In this document: piece by piece, positions 36,495 through 48,479 of the stretch | Position numbering within the stretch: the first letter of the stretch is position 1 | Layout: every line of letters starts with the position of its first letter | Assembly: GCA_000711775.1 (NCBI GenBank) | Contig: ARYC01018370.1 | Location: 1-64,000, forward strand | Reading direction: 5' to 3' | Length of the DNA: 64,000 bases | Source: Oxytricha trifallax | Taxonomy: Eukaryota; Ciliophora; Spirotrichea; Sporadotrichida; Oxytrichidae | Program-made: the position numbers and the translations under genes | The notes under the pieces: model-generated | The model's database searches: none | What the model was told of the DNA's origin: nothing | Seen by the model: only the letters and a program-made list of their open reading frames with translations

Positions 36495-37542
36495 TATACC
36501 AAACAGAAATCAAGTGATGAGACTAGAGAAATCAACAGAGAGAAAGAGGAACGACCACTTGTACAAAAAGATGACACAGGAGATTAAAAGGGGAAAGAAT
36601 CAAGCAAAGGCATTGATTGAAAATCGTGAATGAGGAGAGTGGGGAACCGTGACTATGCTGAATGTCTAAATTGACGATTCGCTTACATTTATTCTTTCTG
36701 GTAATTATCGAGTATTTTAGATTATTTTTAATTACCTCTAATTTACTTATTACTACTACTATACTATTTAAATTCTTAAAATAAAAAAAAATCATAAATT
36801 AATCCATTTTCATTAAATATAAAAATTATTTAAAAAAATTATTATTATTAATTATTAATAAAATTGGCTCAAGTCGCAAATATTCTATTTTTTATTAAAT
36901 TCGCCTATTTCCATTATATTTATTATTAATAATTGTATTTTTATAAAATTACTTTTTAACTAATATGAAAACAGAAGATAAATTCATAATTCAAATTAAA
37001 ATATGAAAATGCTAAAATCTTCTCTTATATCCAATACCAGGTAAGAATTAAATCGTTTTAAGCTACTTAACTATCTTTTATTCAATGCTTATTTTGTATT
37101 TATTCTTTTTAAAAAATTCAAGAATATTTAAGAGATGATAATGAGTTATTTATTATAGAAAAAGAGACAATATACTAAAAAAAAATGCTAGAAAACCAAC
37201 CAATTATCAATTGCGTTTTTAATCCTTGATAAATCAATCTCTTGTAAGTGAACTATTAACTTTTGACTAGCCTCTTCCAAAATATAATTTTAAGTTGTAA
37301 AAATGAGAATTCAATATGATTAATGAAAAGGCTGAAATGGTTGTTACAACTTGAGCTTAATCAAATTAGTTAGGACCCAAATAAGATATTGGTATTTTAA
37401 GATGTTATTTAATCTATTCCAAGTTATATCTGTTTATAAGATATGTATCATTGTCAATTTAGAGAACGAATTTATCTCTCCAATTTTCGTCGATTAACTG
37501 AAGTTAGCTGCAAGCTTAATCACAATAAACAAGAATGTAATA

Positions 37543-38330
37543 TTGTAGGAATACATTTGATTTGGGAAAATAAAATAATAATAAATTAATAAATAATTAA
37601 AATAGTGGCAGTTAACTTTGTCCTAGACTAGACAATATGGTACTTGTTTGATAGGGAATTCAAAATTAGCTGGACTTTACTCTTGGCGGTACCCTATATT
37701 GCATCCTTGAAGCAAGATAAACGAACTTTAATATTGGGTGATTTGTTTAGTTGAATTTAATGCCAAAATTAAAGTTCGTTTATCTTGCTTCAAGGATGCG
37801 ATAGAGGGTACCGCCAATAGTAAAATCCAGCTAATTTTGAATTCCCTATCGGACTAGTACCAAATTGTCTAGTCTAGGACAAAGTTAACTGCCACTATTA
37901 TAATTATTTATTAATTTATTATTTATAATTTATAATAGGAAATTAATAATTTTAATCAAAAACTCAATATACTAAAAAGTATTCGTATAGATCAAAAGCA
38001 GGTGGACCAACAGCACTCACATAAAATGTAAGTTACAAAAAGTATATCTTAAATTTTTTTTTTATAGTGGTCCTACCTGGTAAGACTTCTGGTGCCACAA
38101 GGTCGGTGCTTCGCAGGGACACACAGAGAGGGGAAAAAGAAACTGTAAAAATGCATGAAGATGAGGACGATGACGATGATGAAGAAGACAAGATGTTTTT
38201 TTAGATATTTCCATTTTTGTTAATTATAATAAGTATTCTGATCAAATCAAATTAAATTATTAATTCACTATATTTTTCAAATTATAAATCATGATTATTT
38301 TATTTTCCCAAATCAAATGTATTCCTACAA
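37543..38330. mobile_element. palindromic TA-flanked element, family A copy 2 (788 bp with nested H2)
   Basis: Ends TTGTAGGAATACATTTGATT and its mirror, with TA at 37,541-37,542 and 38,331-38,332. Removing the nested H2 element (369 bp) and one TTA leaves exactly 416 bp, the length of copy 1. The inner arms carry the shared GGCGGTACCC and AAGATAAACGAACTTTAA blocks. It interrupts the long minus-strand coding tract near its 3' side. Confidence 0.92.
37926..38294 (+). mobile_element. family H element, copy 2 (369 bp), nested in A2
   Basis: Inserted in the right arm of A2 and flanked by TTA (37,923-37,925 and 38,295-38,297). The intact left arm of A2 gives the empty site. The core contains AGCAGGTGGACCAACAGCAC, a 40-nt GTAAGT...TATAG intron-like stretch (38,028-38,067), TGGTCCTACCTGGTAAGAC, and a GAT/GAC/GAA run encoding MHEDEDDDDDEED in the frame that also reads VLRRDTQRGEKE. 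The intron has the same length as in H1, although the flanking frames differ by single-base shifts. Confidence 0.85.
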
Positions 38331-40585
38331 TACTATTGTTCTTGTCGAAGTTGAATTTGTAAACACAAAACTTCTATAACTAAAAGATGAAAATAAATAA
38401 TATTTAATCGGCTAATTCGCTTTTGAGTTTTTGAAAATATTTTTTCCCCTATATAACTTCATCCATTTTAAGGAGCGCTGTTGTATGAAATGCTACTTTC
38501 TACAATGCTAATAGTGACCTTTTCTTTAAAATGAAAGTTAACGTAATTTCTTGGAGCAATTTATTGCAGAATTTTTCGTTTTTAGAAACAGATCTTTGTC
38601 TTAGTAATAAATTATCTTCTATTTTAATCCCAAATAATTTTTAAGCAACGCTTTATTTTATAATTGAGACTTTTCTCTAAAAAGTTTAAAATATCTTAAA
38701 CTACAATTACTTCACATTAATACATTCTACACTATCATCAATCTGCTTTTTATATATTTATAATCATCTATTCACACTAAGGCTATCTCACAAGTTTCTC
38801 TATTACTATTAATTATTTGAGGGAAGTCAAGCAATTGATATAATCTGCATTAGCTAAAAGTAACTTATCTTGAATCTTTCACTTATTTTCTTCTTTAAAA
38901 CCTATCTCCCTTTAACAATTAATTATCTGATCAATGTTAATCCATTTAATATAATTATTTTGAAAGAAATTAACTCATTCCTATGCTCCTAGAGTCTAAT
39001 TCAATAATCGAAAGATTAATTTCCCTCATTTTAAGTGTCTATTTGTTAAAAGTTGCCTTACGCTTCTATTATTTCTTTTGCTTAAAAATTAGGTCTTCTT
39101 TTATCAACTAATCTAGTTATTTCTTACTGCTTTTAATAGCAAATCTTCAATTAAATCAAGACATTAGCTATAGTTTGAATTCATAGGGAGTAGACAATTT
39201 TATATCTCTTTAGGATCTGCTAGTTACCATTCCTACTCGAATACTTTTGCTCGTAAATAATGGCGCCTCTTATCTTTTAAGCTTAAATAGATCTAAAAAT
39301 TATAGTTAGGGGATATTAACTTATTTTGCGGTTATATTGTAAGGGAATTTGCAAAATATCTTCTCTCGAAACTTAGAGTTACCTAAATATCATCATTTGA
39401 AGGTTAAGAGCTTAAAGAAGAGGCAAAACTAGTACCGAATTGAAATATTAAGCATTATATTGTTTAATATCTAAATGTGATGAGTTTATCATTTTTATAA
39501 TTAATTATTCCTAATGAAAAATTAATGATTATAATTATCATGAAAAATTTTAATTAATTTTTTTATATAGAATCTCGTTATTAATCACAGGACCCCGACA
39601 CCAGATCACTCATAAAATAGTAAACTTAAGTCATTTAATAATCAACTCAATATAAGATTCAAGTTATTTAGACCTCGAATATCGTATCAGAATCAATTTA
39701 TCTTCAAACGCGCATAGATACAGTTATTCTAAGTTTAAATATAAATTTTGATTGTTCGTATAAGACATTGAATTTTGGTATTTCAAGTATCGGTCGAGGG
39801 TCACGTAAAATTATGAGGTGATTTCGAAATTAAATAAATTAACTTAATTAAAGATCTTTGACAAAAAAAATATGCATTCTCTTTATAGAAGACTTTTAAA
39901 TTTTAATTTATATCGGAAATAATATTTTATTTGTTAATTAATAAATGCACAAAAAAGTTTTCACTATAAAGCATGGAGAATTTTCTATAAAACCGGCTTA
40001 CTCATATAATACTCAATTCTTTAATTAATCAAAATCTTTTTTAACTCAAAGTTCATTCAGATCGCAAAAAGATAGTCTTAAATAAAGTGCTTTTTGATTT
40101 TCTTGCTAGGAGTATGGAGCGTATCTCCCTAAAATGGCTTGCTATAATATTTATTTTCTAAAAGTAATATTGAATGGTTTAAAATAGGCAAATCATATAA
40201 ATCTTAATTTTATTATTTCATGAGAAGGTTCGAATAAATAGCAGCAGCTTTGCCTTAAATAGAAAGTCTAATAGCTGACTAATGCTTATATTACGCAAGA
40301 CATTAGCCATTATTGTTAGCATGCTTATCTGATCAATGTGACTGTTTATAAGGGGACAAAAAATGAATCTACGACATTGTACTTTCGCTTGATAAAGATG
40401 GTATAAAAATATGATTTTTTATACTTAGAAAATGAGAAGAGAGAATTAGTAGATAACACAAATAATCAAATTGTTCACATGAACCTGAATTTTCAAAGGG
40501 TTTAAACTAGTCTTTGACTTAAAATTGTAAAATATCATATAAATAGCATGAAAAGTATATTTTTTAAAGTATATTCAATTAATTA

Positions 40586-41050
40586 TTAATAATCATTTCT
40601 TTTTTATTATAATAACTCTTTTATATTTTTAGGAACTCTACTTGTTTTGATCTTTTATAAGGTAGAGTACCTTAATTATATTATTAAAAAAATATTTAAT
40701 TTTTAAGTTTTAAAATATATATATATATATAAAATACAGTTTGTAGAAAAAGGAATTTGTAATATATTTGTTATAAATAATAAAATTATGAATTAAAATT
40801 TTTGCAAGAAAAATATTTAATCTTGAAATCAACTTGTTATATAAAGCAACATTATCAGTTAATTCAAATTATATATTTATGTTTATTCTTTAAACAATAT
40901 ACTTTCTCTACAAATGAATTTTATATATATATATTTCTAAACTTAATTTATTTAATATTTTGTAAATAATATAATTAAGGCACTCTACCTTAAAAAAGAT
41001 CAAAACAAGCAGAGTTCCTAAAAATATAATAAAAAAGAAATGAGTATTCA
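40586..41050. mobile_element. palindromic TA-flanked element, family D/E copy E (465 bp)
   Basis: Inverted arms with CATTTCTTTTTTATTAT and AGGAACTCTACTTGTTTTGA near each end, and TA at 40,584-40,585 and 41,051-41,052. The left arm has about 12 extra bases. The block AGG-AC-TAC...GGTAGAGTAcCTTA is shared with element D, so the two are distant relatives. The centre is AT-rich. It lies within the long minus-strand tract. Confidence 0.85.
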
Positions 41051-42269
41051 TATAAGTATTCTTTTTGTAAATATGTTTATTAGCTAATTATAAGATATCT
41101 TTAGTTAAAAAAGGTGGTCTTCTCATTTACTAAAGCAGTCCTCACAAAGAAAAATAAACTAAAGATACTAAGATTAAGTTTAAAACGAAGAGCAGCCAGT
41201 TAGAGGAAGAAGGCAAAAGTACCTGGAGGAAAACGAAAGAATAATAGACGATTTATTGATATGAAATCTCAAATTGATGATTTTGTTGGCTACAAATCTT
41301 TTGTTTACTAACTTCGTGAGAGTAGAGTGATTGATCAAGAGAGCAGAATAGTGTCAAACTAATAAAACTACTTAATGGAGTGAATTCTGTTTTATCTTAT
41401 CTTGTAGAGATAAGAGATTAAACTCAATTTGTTACTTAAAATCTAAATCAAAATTTATAAATATCATCTAAATACTTGAGGTTCTTGTAAATCGCTATTG
41501 AAATTCTAATTCAATTATTGTTTGAGCCTTTTCGGGCTTACAATTAATTTCGTCGACAAGCTTCAATTGTTTTCCCGTCATTCTACAAAAATTCGATATA
41601 ATTTCTGGAATTTTTATTAATTTTTCTCATTGCTATCCACTTTTACTTGATTGTTGATTTTCTTCAACTTTTTCCTTTGTTTACTTCTTTGATTTGAATT
41701 GACAACTCGATAATTAGATTAAATGCTAATTTGAATATATTTATCAATATTATTATGTTGTTCTCGATAACTCCTTCATACTCATTTTATTCTTGACTTA
41801 TAAAACATTCTTTTAAAGATGAAGAATCGACGTCGTAATACATTTTCCTTTCAGTAAACAATCGGATATCTTAATTAATTTAAAGTTGATACTCAAAAAA
41901 TACAGCTGATCTGTTGTAAACTTAAATTTTTATAGTTTCTTTGAAAGCAGTTTATTTGGTTTCTTCTTCATTAAGAGGTAGTTATTTTAATGAAATATAT
42001 TTAGGCAAGTGTTGTTTAGTATCTTGCCAGAGTAAATTACATTATTATTATTATAAGATGCAAGCAAAGTATTTTTGAATGATATTTCAAATTTTTCTAA
42101 TACTTTAACTTTTTTATTAAAGTTGTCAGAAATTAATTAGTTCATAAACCAAAGTTAATAACCTAAAATCGTCTGCAGCTTTGCTTTTTTCTTATGAGTT
42201 ACATTTTCTAGACATTACTGGTGAAGTTTAATATCCTGATCAATTTTTTATTTAGATAGTTGTTTATCA

Positions 42270-42686
42270 TTGTAGAAATATAATAGATTTGGGAAATTAA
42301 ATTAAAATTAAACATATTAATAATTAAATTCGTGGCCGTTAACTTTATGGAAACCTAGAAAATATGGTACTAGTCCGATAGAGAATTAAAAATCAGCTGG
42401 ACTTTATTATTGGCGGTACCCCTCTATAGCATCCTAGAAGCGAGATAAATCGAGTTTAATTTTGGGTGATTTGTTTAGTTTATTTTAATGCCAAAATTAA
42501 ACTCGATTTATCTTGCTTCTAGGATGCGATAGAGGGGTACCGCCAATATTAAAATCCATCTGATTTTGAATTCTCTATCGAACAAGTACCATATTGTCTA
42601 GGTTTCCATAAAGTTAACTGCCATGAATTCAATTAATAATATATTTAATTTTAATTTAATTTCCCAAATCAATTATATTCCTACAA
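42270..42686. mobile_element. palindromic TA-flanked element, family A copy 3 (417 bp)
   Basis: Ends TTGTAGAAATATAATAGATT and TTATATTCCTACAA, with inner GGCGGTACCCCTCTAT blocks. TA follows at 42,687-42,688, but the left flank is CA, a probable later change. It lies 71 bp from element D, and the short stretch between continues the minus-strand coding tract. Confidence 0.9.
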
Positions 42687-42757
42687 TATTAATGTATTAA
42701 TGATTTCTTTTTTATATAAACTTCCCTCTCATTGAAAAAAACTTTATTTATGAGTTA

Positions 42758-43275
42758 GCTAAAATAGCATATTTATAGTAAATTAATTAAGCTTATCAAC
42801 TTTCCTCATTTCTTTATGTTTGTATTATTTTTATTAAATTTCTAGGTACCTTACCGCATTTTACCTGTTTTGCGGTAGAGTAACTTATTTATATCTAATT
42901 ACGAAAATAATTAATTTAAATGTAGCATGCAGTTTTAGCAAAAAGTAATATAAATAAAATATTAACTTCAAATAAGTGGAAAAAACTAAAATTGAACCAA
43001 TATATATAGCAACAAAACTTAAAAAATCATGTATTATTATTTTATATTTTTTCCCACTTATATGTAGTTAATATTTTATTTATATTACTTTTTGCTAAAA
43101 CTGCATGCTACATTTAAATTAAATATTTTCATAATTAATATAAATAAGTTACTACTACCGCAAAACAGGTAAAATGCGGTAAGGTACCTAGAAATTTAAT
43201 AAAAATAATACAAACATAAAGAAATGAGGAAAGTTGATAAGCTTAATTAATTTACCAAAAATATGCTATTTTAGC
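42758..43275. mobile_element. palindromic TA-flanked element, family D/E copy D (518 bp)
   Basis: Arms start GCTAAAATAGCATATTTATA and end with the mirror. TA lies at 42,756-42,757 and 43,276-43,277. The subterminal GGTACCTTACCGCATTTTAC and CTGTTTTGCGGTAGAGTAAC blocks are nearly identical in both arms. The minus-strand coding tract runs up to both borders, so it inserted into that tract. Confidence 0.92.
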
Positions 43276-46200
43276 TAAGTAAATGCGAAGTAAATCTTGA
43301 TAATAGAATATGACTATTGTAAAAAATAATTACAATTTGTTTGTTAGCTTTGAGAAAGTAGCGGACAACTCAAAAATCATTTTGCAGAATTCTGCTTGTT
43401 CGATTTTACTAATTCTTTGTCCAAGCTTACTTTCTTATCTCAGACTAAAGAACTTAGTTTAGGATAGATCATCTAGTTGGACTAAAATGCAACTTGTAAG
43501 CTATCTGCTTCTTTTAAGTTCATAGTTGACGTGAAACCAACAAATCTTCCAATTTATTTTAAATACCTTATATTTTACCGATTTATTAGATATTCTAATA
43601 AAAAATATCCAGTAATAATTATCAAATAAGACAGCTGTTTTTTCCCATATATCCAAGAAGTCTTAATTTTAAAGATAATAATTTTCAACAAATTTTTGAA
43701 AAGAACTTTAAACTCCTTCTTTCTTCTCATACTGATTGACATTAAAATTGAGACTAAGGCTATTTACGAGTTATTCGAATCTTTTCTCAGCTTAGGATCA
43801 ATATATCTTTTTTTTTCTCCAATTATAAAGGCTGGATAATGATAGCTCTAGCATACATAGCTGCTACAGTTGAGCACAATAAAGTCTTTTCATACTCTTT
43901 GCCAAAGTTAATGATGTTAAATTTAGTATCTTCCCAGAATAAGAAATTCAAAGCCAACTTTTATAGAGAAATGAAAATTAAAACATATGATCTACAAAAG
44001 CCATAAAATCTAATTTTACATTCGAAATGCTTTGTCTTGCATGCAAATAAGAGAACTCTTAGATATAATTGCAATCTTTATTAAGTCTTTTGAATTAGTT
44101 TAATTGTCTCCTCTCTTCTTACAAATTAAAGTCTAAAGTTTTATTAGTAACATCCAACAATTAATTTAGTTATGTATAGTAGATTGTTATACTACAGTCT
44201 TATATTATATAAGTATATCTCTTTTTTGTCTAACGCCTTCTCTTAATTGATACTAACAAGATCTTGTCTAAATCATATATTTCATCTAATTTATTTTTCA
44301 AAGTGGGTTTCTCAGTTTTAATTCTTGAAATAGTATTTATAAATAGAGGGTATAATATTCTTGTTCAATAACCCCATTTCTGAACAAGTATAACTCTGAG
44401 TGGTTATGTTTAATAAAAAACTTGCTTATAAACTTTGTCAGATATCCCGATCCAATGAGGAGCTTAAACTCCTCCAGTTAAAAATTTACAGATGTCATAG
44501 TTGTGAATTGGCAATATAAGCTTCTCTCTGTCAAATAATTCTTGGTATTCAGCTCCTTCATACTTATACTTTGTCACTCTTTTGCTTCTTGTCTGGAAAG
44601 CTTCATTGCTTTATTGTAATTATGTCTATTTTGATATAGAACTTTATAGATCTGCTTTTATGAGGTTATGAGGAAAATTCTGATGATCTAAGGTTTAAGA
44701 ATAATCTCTCATGACTGTCTCTGGACAAACATCTTCTATTCAAGAGTTATTGGATGTTTAAAGTTAGCAGGTTGAGAAAAGGCTCATAATTTTGGCGGCT
44801 AATTTAAGTGGCTTAAATATTTTAAATAATTAATAGTCTTAATTAAAAACTCATTTTAATTTTATTTCTTAATTGCTTTTTTTGCTATTCTAAATTCAAA
44901 TATCGCCCTACACGGAGTTCCTACTCTAAAGAATTTATATCTAGGAAATTAATTTTAGGTGCGAGATATTCACAGCTGAGATTAAAGTCTTCCTGGGATA
45001 AAATTGAAAATATCAATAGCAGCCTTAGAAAGTGGAGCAATTTGTCAATAAAATTTTAAATGCATACTTTTTTGAGAATTGGTTGGAAATATATTAATTA
45101 AAATGACAAGGATCCTAAATGACTATGGATCTTACATATGGATTATATTTTTTCCAAGATGCAACCTCATTCATAAAAAGTACCTTTTTGGATCTTAATG
45201 AGACAAATCACTTTTAAATGATAAATTAAGCAATATTATCTGTCGTTGGCTACTTCATCATCTTTAAGGCAGCTTAATAGGAATAAATTAATTCATCAGA
45301 CAGTATAGTAAACTAAGTTAACAATTATTAAACAGATTGTTCTGCCTTAAAGCCTCATATTATAATGATAACATATCTAAATATACAAATTAGAATAAAT
45401 ATTCCAAATATATGGATTGAAGAAAAAATCAACAATTTATATTGAAAAAGAAATGATGATTCGTGGTATCTTTTTAATTAGATGGCTCATATATTCATTT
45501 TATCGTATTAAAATTCTCTATTAATTTGACTCATGAATTTTTTATAAACAATTATGAATTAAAATCTGCTGACCAAACTTTCAGTTTCTAGTTAAGATAT
45601 CGAAGAATGGTGATAGATTGTGAAATGCTAAAGAAATTGTTGGTATTCAATAGCATGATTGAGTTTAATTGTTAATGTTTTCACAAGTTCAAATAAAGAA
45701 AAAATGAAATTTTGCAAGAGTGCCTGCAGTTACTTGGAAACACTGATTATGAGATTTAATTTAAAATTCTATAAAATATTCTTAAAAAATTAAACCTTTT
45801 CTTATTTAGATTAAATGACATTTATATTTAAATAAGTGTTAAATGATAAAGTTAGTTAAATATAAATTTAAACAAATGAATTTTAATCTTTATATATTTA
45901 ATCAAAGGTAGAAACTATTACAAATAATATTTATTATAAAACATTGATATTAAAGAATTATAGAAAATTATAATTAACAAAATCAAATTAAAACATACTA
46001 AATATAATAGAAAACGGGTTTATTTATATTTTAATATCAGAGAAACAAATGATAGACAAATCAATTGACTCTTGAATTTTTATTTATAGTAAGTAAAGAA
46101 TCCTTAAGTTCATTTAACTCTAACACTTCTATGTTAAAAAATTACTATAGCTTGAATATCTGTTAATAACTTATGATGTAGACACTTCGCAAAATCAGAA

Positions 46201-46759
46201 ATGAATTAGTAAATAATAGAATATTAAAGATAAATAGATCAACTACCATGCATTAAATAATAATGTTCTCTAATATTGCCTCATTTATTTAATAAAAATG
46301 TTTTGGACATAATTTAATCTGAAATTAAAAAGATTAGTTCAATTATTTTGATTTTGATTTATAATAATTTAAATTCTTTTATACTTTATCAATAGTCACA
46401 TATTTTTGCAATCTAAATTAATCAATAGTGTTTATTTTGAATAATAAGAGTCATTAATTCTCCCTTAATTACCCAAGTAACAGTTATTCCTTAACAAACT
46501 ACTCAATTACTATGAGACTAAAAATATATTCTCCGAAGAACCTATAATAAAGTTTTGTCTCTATAATTCATACTTCTAAGAACTAAGTATTTTTATTAAA
46601 TGAAATAGATTTAACCTATATTTTATATCCAATAGTTTATTGCTTTATTAAAAGCAACCCATAACAAAAATATTTATAAACTATTTAATAACAATAAATG
46701 ATCATAGTTGATCACTTGAATCTAGCTTTTATATAACAGCACCAATTATATAAAGATCT

Positions 46760-47518
46760 ATGGTTTTAACTCCTTTCCATTAATAATTAACTAGATTCAT
46801 TGTATAAAACAACAAAAGCAAACATGCAAATCACCATTTCATTATTTATAAATATTTTATTTATTAATATAGAAAATAAGATAAGTTCATCAAAGACGAG
46901 CTTTTAAAACTAATTCGAATTTCTAAAACCCTATCTCTGTATATTTATGACCAAAATAATACAGAATAATAGCCTAAAAACATTGAAGTAATTAGTAATT
47001 TAGAGTTAGAGGCCTTTAAATTCACATCCCAAAGACTATAAAGATATAAATGCTTATAAAATAATAAAATTATGCGAATCTGCAAAAGGAAAAAAATAAA
47101 GGAGTGGTATAAATTAGGAAAAAGACCATCTTTGACTACGAAAATAAATTAAAAATTTAACAAAACAAATTATAAAAACACAAAAAAATTGAGATAAAGT
47201 AGAAAATAAAATAATATTTAACTTTAAATAATACTGAATTTAAAGATCGTAATAATTAATTAGAGATAAATCTAATTTTGCTAACTAAGCACTCTGAACT
47301 TGAGTAAATTTATTGATAAGAGCAATGATATCCTAACAGTAAAATATATACTGCCAATTTAAAAGACAAATATGATCTTACGTTCTAATAAGAAAATCAC
47401 ATTACCTAGGAAGCGCTTTTTATCTTACAACTTTAGTGATAAGTAGAGTTATAAAACTCAGAAATTTTTCTTTAAAGATCAAATTAATACAAAAAGAAAA
47501 GAAGATGAAATGAAATGA
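46760..47518 (+). CDS. hypothetical 252-aa ORF, ciliate code
   Basis: ATG at 46,760 opens MVLTPFHQQLTRFIVQNN and the frame runs 252 codons to TGA at 47,516-47,518. The middle is strongly basic (MRICKRKKIKEWYKLGKR) and the C-terminus reads FFFKDQINTKRKEDEMK. There is no recognised domain. The first third is rich in Tyr, Phe and Ile, as random AT-rich DNA would be; the middle and end look more like protein. Chance cannot be excluded at this length and composition. Confidence 0.3.
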
Positions 47519-47649
47519 GAATGTAGTAGGCTGAATGTTTCACGATAACACGTAAAATAATTATAATTGCTTGACTCTTATACATTTATTTTATAGAAAT
47601 ATGGGTCTCTTAAAACGAAATATTGATGCCTATAATATTTGATTAAATT

Positions 47650-47654
47650 ATATT

Positions 47655-47722
<68 letters not shown>
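47650..47722. repeat. (TATT)n microsatellite
   Basis: About seventeen near-perfect ATTT tetranucleotides, the longest simple repeat in the window. Confidence 0.95.
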
Positions 47723-47723
<1 letters not shown>

Positions 47724-48479
47724 ACTTCATGACAGTATAAATTTATATAATCAACATTTACTAACCAAGAGATCAAGAATAATTGCATAAAAATAAAATA
47801 TTTAAATAACATTTAATTATAGTAGTAAAATTATTTATTGAGCTTATGCGTAGACATAAAAAGATTTCAACTAAAATTCGACTCATTTTCGTTATTATAT
47901 TTATTCTTTTCAAAATCTCTCTAATTTTATTTATATGTTAAAAATAGCAAATCCTATTAAACCTACTAATATTAAATTAATTTAAATATTTTTATAGAAA
48001 TTATCTAGCTTCCCTCATATTGAGTCATACAGTTTTACAAGTTCTATAGATATTAATTAGTTTGTTTAGTTTATAATTCCTATCAAATATTGCAAAATTT
48101 AGCTTTATTAGTATAAAATGAAAAAGGAATTATGTTTATATGACTATTATAATTAAATAGTTAATTTTATTAGGTTAAGAGCATCTACTAATTAATGCTT
48201 TAACTTTATAAATGAAGATAAGCAGTTGAACTTACAAAATGGTGAATATATGAATGAGTTATAAAATTTCAAAGGTAGATCTCCTCTAAGTTAATAGTAT
48301 TTCATAATAATTTATATTTAACAAATTTGATTCGTTTAATAAATTTTTTTAATTTAAATCTTGAGCAAATTTTATATTCACACTTATTTTATTTTGAATC
48401 AATTCTCTCTCATTAATTATTAATTTGAATTATTTTGGAAAATTAATAAGCATTATCACTATTAAATAAGAAACACAGA

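Larger units (their letters stand above)
37100..45800 (-). pseudogene. long decayed minus-strand coding tract carrying four palindromes
   Basis: Outside its four palindromes this tract is a chain of minus-strand blocks with Tetrahymena-like T-ending codons. From the N-terminal side they include FELVKTLTIKLNHAIEYQQF, EQELRVGRYLNLEQQKKQL, HNYDICKFLTGGVQAPHW, NIINFGKEYEKTLLCSTV, QDFLDIWEKTAVLFDNYYW (in a frame open for about 175 codons), KAKLQTILGYQLWFMNQL, GKAAAIYSNLLMKQ, PRPILEIPKFNVLYEQSKF and KMDEVIQGKKYFQKLKSE. Without the inserts about 6.5 kb remains, enough for a protein near 2,000 residues. Many breaks are present. I recognise no domain and cannot say whether it was a host gene or a large mobile-element gene. 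The ends are approximate. Confidence 0.42.
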
